This document shows positions 45,039-55,470 of a stretch of 64,000 bases of DNA, piece by piece. Below the pieces are notes generated by a model. That model worked only from the letters and a program-made list of their open reading frames with translations, did no database searches and was not told where the DNA came from. This stretch comes from Xanthostigma xanthostigma (Eukaryota; Arthropoda; Insecta; Raphidioptera; Raphidiidae): the NCBI GenBank assembly GCA_963575645.1, contig OY754464.1:75862948-75926947 (forward strand), read 5' to 3'. Positions within the stretch are counted from its first letter, which is position 1. The number at the start of each line of letters is the position of its first letter. Made by a program: the position numbers and the translations under genes.

Positions 45039-45404
45039 TTAATAGTTTCCCATTAAGTTACTTTGTTAACTGTATCATATTTTCAGACTGGCAAACTATA
45101 TAACCGACACACTGTGTAGTGTACTTATAACAAAAAATACAATTTTATGTTTCGCATAAAAAAAACATATTATTTTTTAACGTCAAATAGCTTGTTAGTA
45201 TTTTTAAAATGATGTTTGTGACGCGTATGACACTAATAAAAGAAAAAAACGACAGGATTGGTGTAGTCCAATTAGCCTCAATTCAAAATGGCGTGTTGTC
45301 GGTGCTGTAGCTTTGACAAAAAAATCTGTATAGAGTGTTTTGAAATGTGTTCGAATATTTTATTTATTATAGTTCAAGCATATGAAGTTTTATTCTTTTG
45401 AATA
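45039..45404. other. No gene recognised
   Basis: AT-rich. CCAATTAGCCTCAATTCAAAATGGCG near 45270 is not matched elsewhere. Confidence 0.3.
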
Positions 45405-45775
45405 AATAAAATATTCGACCAATTTTTCAGACAATATATTAACAAAAAATATAATTAATACATTAACGTTTCGATCCGGATTTGGATCTTCTTCAGAACG
45501 GATCTAAAAAATATAAAAAATAATTAATATAATTAATAATTTGTAATTCGCTTTATATAAAATTCTTTCAAAATAATTAATTTGATACTAATTAATTATT
45601 TTGAAAAAATTTTACATAAAGCGAATTAGAAATTAAATATTAATTATTTTTTATATTTTTTAGATCCGTTCTGAAGAAGATCCAAATCCGGATCGAAACG
45701 TTAATGTATTAATTATATTTTTGGTTAATATATTGTCTGAAAAATTGGTCGATAATTTTATTTATTGAAGAGTTC
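45405..45775. mobile_element. Penelope-like inverted pair with two hammerhead-like motifs
   Basis: Ends AATAAATAAAATATTCGACC and GGTCGATAATTTTATTTATT. CTGAAGA-A-GATCC-aaatcc-GGATC-GAAACG occurs on the + strand at 45671-45698 and on the minus strand at about 45468-45496, head to head around an AT-rich centre. The stem GATCC/GGATC is perfect in both. Confidence 0.6.
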
Positions 45776-46120
45776 TAATCAGACGTTAATCAAAGATTTG
45801 TTTATTCTTTTGAAACAAAAAAATATTTTTAGGGTGCTGGGCTTTTTTGGGGTGTAATTAAGGTATATTCAGTGAAAAACTAAATTTAACATTTACAGAA
45901 TTTTGAAAATCTTAGGTCCATTGAAATGGACAACAGTTCTAAAATGTTTATTTTTTACGGTAGTTTATGAAAGTATAAAAAAATGTGTGATAGGAAAAGT
46001 ATGGTCTCCAAGAAAAATAAATTACATCATGAAAATAAGTAATACACAATCAGAATGTATACTTTTACCAGCTTTCCATGAATCCATGACTGCGGTCAAC
46101 ACTTGACTCGATATTTCTTA
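45776..46120. other. No gene recognised
   Basis: A 67-codon frame at 45903 has no known domain; it could be a unique intron segment. Confidence 0.3.
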
Positions 46121-46128
46121 CCCCCTAC

Positions 46129-46650
46129 TAGTGATGTGCCGGATATCCGTATCCGCGGATATCCGAGGGAGAAGAAAGATCCGTATCCATATCCGTTAGT
46201 TTTTGGCGGATCTTTTACCTTATTAATTTTCACTTCATAGATGATATTTTATATATATAGGTGATTAGGTAATAATGAAAAACTGTTAAATTCCATTCAG
46301 ATTATTTTTTATTTTTTAAAATCGTATTTGGCACCTTTATATTGCAAACATTTATCGTAGTGAGTACCATACCAATAGTACATAACTCAAAGGTACTAAA
46401 AAACTATCTTTATAATGAGATCTTGCACATCGATCTTTGGAAAGAGACAATCTGTTATGAGAGCTAACTCTTAAAGAGGTCAATAACTTTTTCCCATAAC
46501 AGATAGTCTCTTTTCAAAGGTCGATGTGCAATATTTACCGTTGCGTACTCTAAGAAAGTTAAGATCCGTATCCGCGGATCTTGAAACCAAATATCCGTAT
46601 TCAGATCCGTATCCGCGGATATACATTTTTAACGATCCGGCACATCACTA
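46129..46650. mobile_element. hAT MITE, ATCCGCGGATA family, copy 2
   Basis: TAGTGATGTGCCGGATATCC and GGCACATCACTA ends with a perfect 8-bp duplication CCCCCTAC (46121-46128 and 46651-46658). Inverse orientation relative to 21880-22413, with the same internal hairpin at AAAGAGACAATCTGTTATGA. Confidence 0.92.
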
Positions 46651-46658
46651 CCCCCTAC

Positions 46659-47152
46659 ATAGTATTTCTTTGTTTTGCTTGACATGCCTACATCTCAGAT
46701 AAGCTGCAAGCACAATTAAATGTTTATATTTGGTGTTTAATTACGCTGATTTAAATTACACGCGTTAGAATAGTATGTCCTTTGAAGTGACCTCCAGAAC
46801 CGAAGAGGTTAAGATATTTTTTCGTTTATTTGGGTTAAAACTTTTAGTCGGTAACATATTTTTGTTAAACGGATGATGCAGAGAGCAGCAACACAAGGCT
46901 GTTGTGAAGCGTGGCGCATATAGAAAGCAGGCGAGCGCCTCCGGCAATTATTATTGTGAATACACAAACTCAGCGCAACCCGAATGGCTCACAACTCACT
47001 AATGGGAAAGCATTTTTTTCATTCATGCAATATATAGAAATGAGAGTCTATTGTGTTACAGAGGCGATGAAATATTATTATTATACATAAAGAGGCGGAA
47101 CGATACGTCAGAACGATTAACAAGGATGAGAAAATAGCATTTTAAAAGAGTA
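46659..47152. other. No gene recognised
   Basis: A mid-G+C patch around 46870-46960 contains no recognised exon. Confidence 0.3.
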
Positions 47153-48080
47153 CTAGTATGACCTGTGCGAATTATTCGCACTAAATAAGTATAATTGTCA
47201 CTTTACAAAATTATTTTTTAAATATGATTGCAGGTATTCAATTCGTTTCTAATTATTTTGCACACTGCTTGTAACGTTTTTCTTTTTGTTGTATTACAAT
47301 ATGAAGCTCAGATGACAGATCGAAGAAATATTTTACCCAAATTGTCATATAGAGGCGCAAGTAGCAAAAGCGTTGAGCTAAGCCGTCAGATGGCATCATG
47401 CAGCATTGCTGTGACGTTGTTCAGCATTGCTCGCTGTTTCAAAATTGAAGCCGTCAGATGGCAGTATGCAGTATTGTGTGTGTTATATTACAATATGAAG
47501 GTCAGATGACAGATCGAAGAAATATTTTACTAAAATTGTCATATAGAGGCGCAAGTAGCAAAAGCGTTGAGCTAAGCCGTCAGATGGCATCATGCAACAT
47601 TGCTGTGACGTTGTTCAGCGTTGCTCGCTGTTTCAAAATTAAAACCGTCAGATGGCAGTATTGTGTCTGTTATATTACAATATGAAGGTCAGATGACAGA
47701 TCGAAGAAATATTTTACTAAAATTGTCATATAGAGGCGCAAGTAGCAAAAGCGTTGAGCTAAGCCGTCAGATGGCATCATGCAGCATTGCTGTGACGTTG
47801 TTCAGCGTTGCTCGCTGTTTCAAAATTAAAGCCGTCAGATGGCAGTATGCAGTATTGTGTCTGTTGTATTACAATATGAAGGTCAGATGATAGATCGAAG
47901 TGTTGACGTTGTTTCAAAATTAAAACCGTCAGATGACAGACGTTGTTCAGCGTTGCTGTATTTTAATTAATTTACAAAAACAAAAGCAATAATAAATGAT
48001 ATATAATTTATGTGGAGAAATTGTGAGGTTTTTTTCTAAAAAGGGAGGCAAACATCTTTAACCTTGGCATATTAATATAC
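47153..48080 (-). mobile_element. Non-autonomous Helitron, copy 3, with internal tandem repeats
   Basis: The 3' end is CTAG (47153-47156) preceded by the hairpin GTGCGAATTATTCGCAC. The core CAATATGAAG.TCAGATGACA recurs at 47298, 47491, 47678 and 47872, so a unit of about 190 bp has been amplified to three full copies. Overlapping frames (MTDRRNILLKLSYRGASSKS) repeat with it. The 5' end has lost its TC. Confidence 0.75.
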
Positions 48081-49768
48081 ACTAGCGGAAAAAATTAAAG
48101 GATCAAAAAAAAATTCCAAATTTTTCGAGGTTTTTCAAGTGGCTGTATTTCCCTTAAAAATTGTCGTACTGGAATTTTAAAAAAAGGATTTTAAAGCTCG
48201 AAGTTTCTAGTTTTGAGATCTTATGATGAAAAATTTTTTCAAGCAACGTGTTCCGCTCAATCCTAATGAATACCGAAGAAAAAAAATTTTCGAAATTTTT
48301 TCGGTTCTTTTTTTTGGTCTACGAACTTGGAAAAAAATTTTCCAACTTAACCACTATATGGATCGGATAACTTGTTCATTCAGCTTTAATTTGCTTTTTT
48401 GAAAAGTTCGATACGACCACTTTTCGCTGAGATATCGATCTTTGAATGGAAAAGGATCTCTTTGTCTTTAACCTTCAATATCTCAGCAACCACTTATCGC
48501 AGAAGAAAATTAAGGAGGGTTTTGAAATCTTGAATAAAATTCCCACAAAAATCAGCTACGGTTTTTTCAAAAAAAATTTTTTTTCTATTTTTTACATTAA
48601 TTTGAAAAATCAAGGAAAAAAGGGCTTTTGGCTGCTTTTGGGATAATCAGGCGCTAAGTTGGAAATATCGAGAAAACCAGTAATGTTGAGTGTGCCTTTT
48701 ACAGTTCAATATGCCCACAAAAACCTCACAAAGTTTCGATTCAATCCATCGAGCCGTTTTTTTGTTTTATTCGATCGAATTTTTGAAAAAAAATTAAAGG
48801 ATCACGATTTTAACTTTAAATGATCTTTAACAAAATGCAAAAAAAAATGTTTTTTTCAGTTTTTTTATGCATTTTTATTGGTAAAAATGTTTAAATTTAT
48901 GCGAAAAAAAATTTGCAGAAGTGCACGCTCTAATGCATAAATTTCGCATAAATTTAAACATTTTTACCAATAAAAATGCATAAAAAAACTGAAAAAAACA
49001 TTTTTTTTTTGCATTTTGTTAAAGATCATTTAAAGTTAAAGTCGTGATCCTTTAATTTTTTTTCAAAAATTCGATCGAATAAAACAAAAAAACGGCTCGA
49101 TGGATTGAATCGAAACTTTGTGAGGTTTTTGTGGGCATATTGAACTGTAAAAGGCACACTCAACATTACTGGTTTTCTCGATATTTCCAACTTAGCGCCT
49201 GATTATCCCAAAAGCCGCCAAAAGCCCTTTATTCCTTGATTTTTCAAATTAATGTAAAAAATAGAAAAAAATTTTTTTTTGAAAAAACCGTAGCTTATTT
49301 TTGTGGGAGTTTTATTCAAGATTTCAAAACCCTCCTTAATTTTCTTCTGCGATAAGTGGTTGCTGAGATATTGAAGGTTAAAGACAAAGAGATCCTTTTC
49401 CATTCAAAGATCGATATCTCAGCGAGAAGTGGTCGTATCGAACTTTTCAAAAAAGCAAATTAAAGCTGAATGAACAAGTTATCCGATCCATATAGTGGTT
49501 AAGTTGGAAAATTTTTTTCCAAGTTCGTAGACCAAAAAAAAGAACCGAAAAAATTTCGAAAATTTTTTTTCTTCGGTATTCATTAGGATTGAGCGGAACA
49601 CGTTGCTTGAAAAAATTTTTCATCATAAGATCTCAAAACTAGAAACTTCGAGCTTTAAAATCCTTTTTTTAAAATTCCAGTACGACAATTTTTAAGGGAA
49701 ATACAGCCACTTGAAAAACCTCGAAAAATTTGGAAATTTTTTTTGATCCTTTAATTTTTTCCGCTAGT
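48081..49768. mobile_element. 1.69-kb foldback, mariner-like ends
   Basis: Two arms of about 825 bp (48081-48905 and 48944-49768) are nearly identical in inverse, with a loop near 38 bp. Ends ACTAGCGGAAAAAATTAAAG / CTTTAATTTTTTCCGCTAGT resemble a Tc1/mariner relative, with TA next to each end. The 66-codon frames at 48446 (+) and 49403 (-) are the same sequence mirrored. No transposase. If transcribed, it would make a very long double-stranded RNA. Confidence 0.88.
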
Positions 49769-49780
49769 TTATATGATTAA

Positions 49781-50103
49781 TCTATACTAATATATAAAGC
49801 TGAAGAGTTTGTTTGTTTGTTTGGTTGAACGCGCTAATCTCAGGAATTATTGGTTCAAATTGAAAAAAAAAAATTGTTGGATAGCCCATTTATCGAGGAA
49901 GGCTATAGGCTATAGTATAATATCACGCTACGACTAATAGGAGCGGAGCATCAATGAAAAATGTTGGAAAATGTATCTCAAAAATAGCTTCTATTCAGGT
50001 GAAATGCCGTAACTACATATATCAATATTAGGTCGTACATTCACAAGCCCGGCTAGGTCAGTCGGTAGAACATGCGATTGTTAATATCAGGGTCGTTGGG
50101 CGA
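49781..50103 (+). mobile_element. Helitron with tRNA-Lys-like module, copy A
   Basis: TCTATACTAATATATAAAGC at the 5' end, then AACGCGCTAATCTCAGGAAT and ATCGAGGAAGGCTATAGGCT. At 50047 GCCCGGCTAGGTCAGTCGGT begins a tRNA-Lys-like A-box half that decays before a T arm. The 3' end was not found. Confidence 0.6.
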
Positions 50104-51038
50104 ATATATTATTTTTTTTTTGTTTTCCACATTGCTTTCTTATAAGGCTTACATTTAAATTTATTTTAATTTTATTTACGACTACTTAAAATTAAATAAA
50201 CTAATTAATAGCTCATTATGTTTATGAATTGCTTAAAAATCTCGGCTTTGTTTTAGTTATTTCTATTAACATAAGCAAGCTTTATACGTTTTGGAAAAAG
50301 AAAAATGTTCATAGAATATTCGTTTATATTTCCTCAAAATTTTATCAAAATCTGTTTGTTAATTCCAACGTAATAAATGATGGAGTGCGTCAAAATTCCC
50401 ATAAGTGCAGCGAAATAAAATTATTATCAATATCTTTTTTCAAAGTCAACCAAAGATCATTAAAATTTAACTGAGTCATTTTTGAAAAGGCTTCGACATA
50501 TCTGCAAATTTTTACTAATTTTCTGTTTGTTAATTTATTTATTAAGGGTAGGTATCTTCCTTAAATTTCCAATTTTGTGGCGTAGTATTTGAAAAGTTAC
50601 ACTGTGACACATTTTGCGGTGCTGTTTTGCTTTAATTTAAATTATATCAAATAGATTGACGCTGATGATGCGATGTAGAGCTGTAAAAAATATCTCGGAC
50701 AGTATTCGACATGTGTCAGATATAAGCGACAATGATGAATTCTGCGGTGTTTTGTTACAAAAATAATATTTACATTTCGCTCTTATATATGATATATTAT
50801 TGCTATCAAATTGCTCGCTAAATGTAATTTTTCTATCTTTATATGAATCATAATATTACGTTAATGACTTGTATTAAAATTATAGTGCACTTTAAGTTAT
50901 GCTGTCTATATGAGTGTAACTAGTCATATAAAATATTATAATTATAACTTTAAATCAAGTCATAAACATAAAACTGGGTTTCTAAAGTCTCTTGGTTAAC
51001 TCCAGAAAAAAGTATATCCTCAATACCATATTATATTT
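50104..51038. other. AT-rich, no gene recognised
   Basis: An 81-codon frame at 50229 shows no known domain. Confidence 0.35.
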
Positions 51039-51421
51039 AATAGCGGTCCCGCCCGGTTTCACCCGGGTGCAAAAGAACGAATGGTGAAGGAAGGGACATG
51101 AGTAGACCCTGGTATTAAGAGTCTTACACTCTACCGACTGAGCTATCCGGGCTTGTAAACTTCACGCGCTAATATTGCAATGGATTTTCACCTGATAATA
51201 TTTGTTGGACGGACTAATTTTAAGATACATTTTGCAACATTTTTCATTGATGTTCCGCTCCAATTGGTCATTGCGTAATATTATATAGCCTATAGCCTTC
51301 CTCGATAAATGGGCTATCCAACAAAAAATTTTTTTTTCAATTCGAACCAGTAGTTTCTGAGATTAGCGCGTTCAACCAAACAAACAAACAAACTCTTCAG
51401 CTTTATATATATTAGTATAGA
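51039..51421 (-). mobile_element. Helitron with tRNA-Lys-like module, copy B
   Basis: The minus strand runs from TCTATACTAATATATATAAA to the hairpin CCCGGGTGAAACCGGG and GGGACCGCTAT. The last bases are CTAT rather than CTAG. A tRNA-Lys-like segment (51113-51152) lies between body and 3' hairpin, at the position seen in copy A. Confidence 0.75.
51113..51152 (-). tRNA. tRNA-Lys(CTT)-like fragment inside a Helitron
   Basis: GCCCGGATAGCTCAGTCGGT..AGAGTGTAAGACTCTTAATA gives an acceptor 5' strand, a perfect D arm and an anticodon loop with CTT. The T arm and acceptor 3' strand are absent, so it is a fragment. Confidence 0.6.
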
Positions 51422-52190
51422 TAACTTCTATATTGCTAGAGGCCGTAAGTAGAAGCGTGGCCCATGAAGTGAGACAGTAAATTACTGTTTTTCTATATCT
51501 TTGTTTTTACTTGACCCGTTGTGCGCAACTGTCGCGTCTGTAGTGGGGCAATTACGGGGTCGTGTCGATACGATGGCGTTTTTTTTTGCGCAGTGGTCAT
51601 GTGTTTTTTTTGTCATGTGATCATGAAGTAATATTGTCGTGGTATATTTTTGTAGTGTGAATTTTTTGTTTGTGATTTTTTTGTATGGGATATTTTTGCT
51701 TGGAGTGTATTTACTGGGATGGTCTGACCGGGATTTGATTCATGGGACACTCTATATTTTTGAGAAACGTCTGCAGATTAAAACTAATATTTTTGAGAGT
51801 TGTGTCTAAAGGAAAGCAGCTGTTTTTTTTTTAAATATTATGTTAACAGAACTAAAATTCTTCCAGACCATGGTTTGAATTTACAGCGGTGTGTTTTTGG
51901 CTGCAATATGTATTCATTCTGACCCGTAAAGAGTTATGTGCATTCAAATTATTTATGTTCTCATTAGATCATAAAGCTTTGGATTACTTTTTAGAATGTG
52001 CAAAATAGAACTTTGAAGAACGGAATAACATTTTCTATAGAGAAATATTCCATAGTCTCTCTTATTAAAGGCTTTTACTGTAATATTTAAAAGGATTATT
52101 AATGTTTATGTGCTGCCATAAAGTAAAATATTTCAAATGATGTGAACTATAAAGTACTACTTATAGCCGGGAGCTGTCGACGAATTTAGG
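51422..52190. other. Mostly unique; one unit shared with 18.2 kb
   Basis: CAATTACGGGGTCGTGTCGA near 51549 matches the 18171-18360 array and is followed by short TTTTTTGT..TGGGATATTTTTG words like those beside that array. Confidence 0.4.
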
Positions 52191-52254
52191 ATATTGTAAC
52201 AAAACTGTTATTGTTCATGGTGGAAAATATTTATTTACAATAGTGAAACGTTAA

Positions 52255-52674
52255 GAGTATTCGTCCCTGCAAATACCCCCTGCACCCTTCATCTAAAATC
52301 TTTTCCCCTCGCCTAAAAACGGTTCGCGCTCTCCCGACGCTATTTTTAAAGCTAGAGGGTTCTGGTAAACGCCAAATGAAAGACAAAGAATCAGACTACA
52401 GATCCTTCAGGCGAATTTTTTGAAAAACAGTTTCGCCTACGTGTGAAATATTACGTAATTTATTATTTTTTTCAAAAAGTTGTAAGTTTTTTCAGGAATT
52501 TTTTTTCAAAAAATTCGCCTGAAGGATCTGTAGTCTGATTCTTTGTCTTTCATGTGGCGTTTACCAGAACCCTCTAGCTTTAAAAATAGCGTCGGGAGAG
52601 CGCGAATCGTTTTTAGGCGAGGGGAAAAGATTTGAGATGAAGGGTGCAGGGGGTATTTGCAGGGACGAATACTC
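52255..52674. mobile_element. 420-bp TTAA-flanked foldback inside the LTR
   Basis: GAGTATTCGTCCCTGCAAAT and its inverse are the ends; TTAA at 52251-52254 and 52675-52678. The intact LTR at 25105-25125 reads ACGTTAACAAAAC, the exact empty site with one TTAA. Arms of about 190 bp are almost identical. Confidence 0.88.
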
Positions 52675-52760
52675 TTAACAAAACAAATAAACAAACTAAA
52701 AGCACTTCTTTATAACGTAACAGAAACAAAACAACAAATTCTAACTAATAAAATAAAAGA

Positions 52761-53208
52761 GTAATAATAATAATAATAATAATAATAATATATATTGCCA
52801 CATGTAAAGAAAAACCAATACAATATTGACATTGTCATCATGAACATAGTATATACTTAAACAACAAATTCACTAAAACTATAAAAGCATTTTTCTGTCA
52901 AAGACTGTTTTAGTTTACTTTTAAAATTGTTTAAAACTTTTATATCTTTTCAAGAATTTGGCAAACTGTTATATAGCCGTAGTTCCATACAAGGAGAATT
53001 TTTTCTAAACGACCTCAAATTTTGTTTAGGGACATATATATCTCTATTTTGCCGTGTTGAATAATTATGATTTTCCCCAACCGTTTGATATTATTAATAT
53101 TACTTTTTACATGCATTATAGCGGTATACATATATAAACACGGGACAGTTAAAATATTGTTTTGCTTAAAAACTTCACGGCATGTAGTATAATAAGTATA
53201 ATAAAGAA
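52761..53208 (-). pseudogene. LINE 3' end, ORF2 C-terminus
   Basis: The minus strand from about 53190 reads EVFKQNNILTVPCLYMYTAI, then after a one-base frame change HNYSTRQNRDIYVPK and SPCMELRLYNSLPNS, one stop, then FKSKLKQSLTEKCFYS, a hallmark of the region after the reverse transcriptase in jockey/CR1-type LINE ORF2. It ends in a (TTA)n tail (52762-52791). 5' truncated, with a frameshift and a stop, so dead. The clade is not certain. Confidence 0.75.
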
Positions 53209-53412
53209 GACACTTTATTTATTTATCTCAGCAGTTACCTCAGTACTGTTCACTGTACTGACTGTCAATTTATGTCCCAACTATTTGTCGGTTAAACGAT
53301 GAAGCACAATGTGTGATTCCCTTTCTACTGAGCTATCGCGGTGGTATATATATGCGCTGGATAGTTTTTTATTTTTCTTGCATTCATTGTTGTCTGGAAT
53401 TTGGCAACAAAA

Positions 53413-53560
53413 CATTTTTCAATCAAATAGGTTCTAATTTTGAAATCCATTTTTTGACCACGCACGCGAACCCACAATGACGTCATTTCCATCTTTGCAG
53501 CCAGCACAAGTCCCAGCAGTGATTCCAGCGGCAAAGTCAGCCTCGTGCGCAGCGACTCTT
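53413..53560 (-). repeat. Fragment of the 19.4-20.3 kb family
   Basis: CACGCACGCGAACCCACAAT and TGACGTCATTTCCATCTTTG match the inverse of 20315-20380; CAGCCTCGTGCGCAGCG is the family end. Confidence 0.65.
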
Positions 53561-53867
53561 TACTCTAGCGGTTGGTAGCTTATAAAATAAGTAATAAAAT
53601 AAAGTAACGGAACAAGCGTCAGTCAGTCAGTCGCCTTGCATTCTAAGAGTTACGGCGTGAGATATGACTGTTTGTCTATTACTTCTATATATGTATACTG
53701 TACATGCAAATGGGATGCCCTGCTCCCCACTTCATGACTGGGACTATCAGAGGCATCTGCGTAAACGTCATGTGTTTAAACGAGTCCCAAAATCGACATT
53801 GACTTCAAAAAGAAAATACTAAACTGAGTTTCATAATTCAATTGTAACCTTGATGAAATGTGATACA
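53561..53867. other. No gene recognised
   Basis: Mid-composition DNA with CAGTCAGTCAGTCG at about 53617; no exon identified. Confidence 0.3.
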
Positions 53868-54893
53868 AATAAATACAATTATCGACCAATTTTTTCAGAC
53901 TATATGTTGACAAAAATTATATTCAAACTTAATTCTATTAGAAAATAAGTAGATACTAATTAATTTTTATATTTTTTAGATTATTTCTGAAGAAGGTCAA
54001 AATCCGGACCGAAATTGAATTATTGTATTATAATTTTTGAAGGAGATTTATTTGGTTGAGGAACAATTGAAAAATAAGCTTTACCAGAGTATCGCTTGTG
54101 GTCAACGTTTCGAAAAATATATTTTCATCTTCAGGGCCTAAATGTAATAGTGATGTGTCGCTCCTGAGCGAGTCGTTCATAATGAACGACTCCTTTCTCG
54201 GAGCGGAGCGAGTCGCTCTTTTTTTTGTGAATGACTCACTCCGCGCGCCATTGCTCTGTGCTGACCTATTCTGTACTGTTGCACATTTGCAGAGCGCACA
54301 CAGCACAGGACACAGAGACACTAGTGAACTTTCCACATACGGAGTTATCTTTGCTGAGTCGTTTAATGTTGAATGACACACAGTGACTTAAACCATTCAC
54401 ATTGATGGATATAATATTGTAACAATAAACATTATTATTGTTAAGCTTTTATTATACTTAATACTTTATCCGAAATGCGAATAATGAGATCAGAATCATA
54501 TGAAAATGAGCTCAGAGCTGTGTGTGTATTGTGCTGTGTAATGCTAAGTGACTCTTGAGCATGCATGATGACAGTTCACACCTCTGCAGTCTGCACTCTT
54601 GTGTAGTGCGTACTGTCTAGTGTCGCTCCTTTGAACGACTCCCTCTGAGCGACTCTTTTTAGTGAGCGGAGCGCACGGAGCCAGCTCCAAATAAAGAGTC
54701 ACACATCACTACAATGTAAGTTGGCCACAAGCGATACTCTGGTAAAGCTTATTTTTCAATTAGTCCTCAACCAAATAAATCTTCTTCAATACATATTGTT
54801 GGAACAAAACTTCTACTAACAATTTATAATTTTTGTCAATATTTAGTCTGAAACAATTGGTCGATAATTTTATTTATTTGAAGAGTTCTATTC
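53868..54893. mobile_element. Penelope-like inverted element with two hammerhead-like motifs, split by a hAT
   Basis: Outer ends ATTATCGACCAATTTTTTCA and its inverse (54860-54890). CTGAAGA-A-GGTC-aaaat-ccGGACC-GAAAT lies at 53988-54015. A different motif, CTGAAGA-T-GAAAA-tatat-TTTTC-GAAACGTT, lies on the minus strand at 54106-54134 with a perfect stem. Inner arms AAGCTTTACCAGAGTATCGC (54083) and its inverse (54737) bracket the hAT MITE at 54148-54711. Confidence 0.5.
54148..54711. mobile_element. hAT MITE, GAGCGACTC family, copy 2
   Basis: TAGTGATGTGTCGCTC and ACACATCACTA ends; flanks AAATGTAA and CAATGTAA, an 8-bp duplication differing at one base. Dense GAGCGACTC / GAGTCGTTC repeats near both ends. 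Opposite frames of 92 and 117 codons follow from the inverted structure. Confidence 0.88.
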
Positions 54894-54942
54894 AAATGTT
54901 CTGTTCAGATGGAACTTCGCAGTATAAAAATTCATTTTTGCT

Positions 54943-55312
54943 ATATTTATTTATTTATTTAGTAATTTTCATACAGGCATAGCCCAATTACAGAAAATCA
55001 AGAACGTTTATATGCAAGTTTAAGTTCACTGAATGTGCAGTTGAAAATGTCTTTACTACTACAATTAATGTTATTTACAAGTCCACACGTCTTGTACAGG
55101 GGCGAATTAGCAAAGTGACAGGTTCTTGGGGTTGGTAAATAAAACAATAATTAGTGATTCCGGCTAAAGTATTTAGTTATATGAAAAGGTAACATATTTA
55201 GAAACTCTTGGTTGTCAATATGATTATGTAATAATTTATATAAGAACGCACAAGCAGCAAATTCCCTACGAATTTTAAAATCTCTACGAGGCACATCAAA
55301 AAAACTACCATC
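54943..55312 (-). pseudogene. LINE ORF2 C-terminus, jockey-like, 5' truncated
   Basis: The minus strand from 55312 reads RRDFKIRREFAACAFLYKLL, then NQEFLNMLPFHIT, one internal stop, TPRTCHFANSPLYKTCGLVN, DIFNCTFSELKLAYKRS, and a natural stop at 54998-55000. This is the typical tail of jockey-group ORF2, beyond the reverse transcriptase. A short 3' region and an (AAAT)n tail near 54945 follow. Only one stop in about 105 codons suggests a fairly recent insertion. Confidence 0.75.
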
Positions 55313-55470
55313 CACTAGGGCGACAGGACCATTCCTACTTCAAAAATATTGAAATTCGACATGTTATATAAGAAAAATTTGGATTAAATCTACTCGATCT
55401 GTATCGTGTTCACAGATAAATAGACGCACAAACTTTTCTGTATCATATTCTTGTATCAATTTTGTGTCCA
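55313..55470 (-). repeat. Fragments of repeat H and its Helitron
   Basis: GGGCGACAGGACCATTCCTA matches 41883-41905; GATCTGTATCGTGTTCACAG matches the inverse of the H core. Confidence 0.6.

Larger units (their letters stand above)
52195..53412 (-). mobile_element. Gypsy-like LTR, copy 4, twice interrupted and truncated
   Basis: TGTAACAAAACTGTTATTGT (inverse of the LTR 3' end) preceded by ATAT (52191-52194). LTR sequence resumes after the foldback at 52679 and after the LINE at 53209 (CTTTATTTATTTATCTCAGC). Beyond 53412 the LTR 5' part is replaced by another repeat. Confidence 0.75.
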
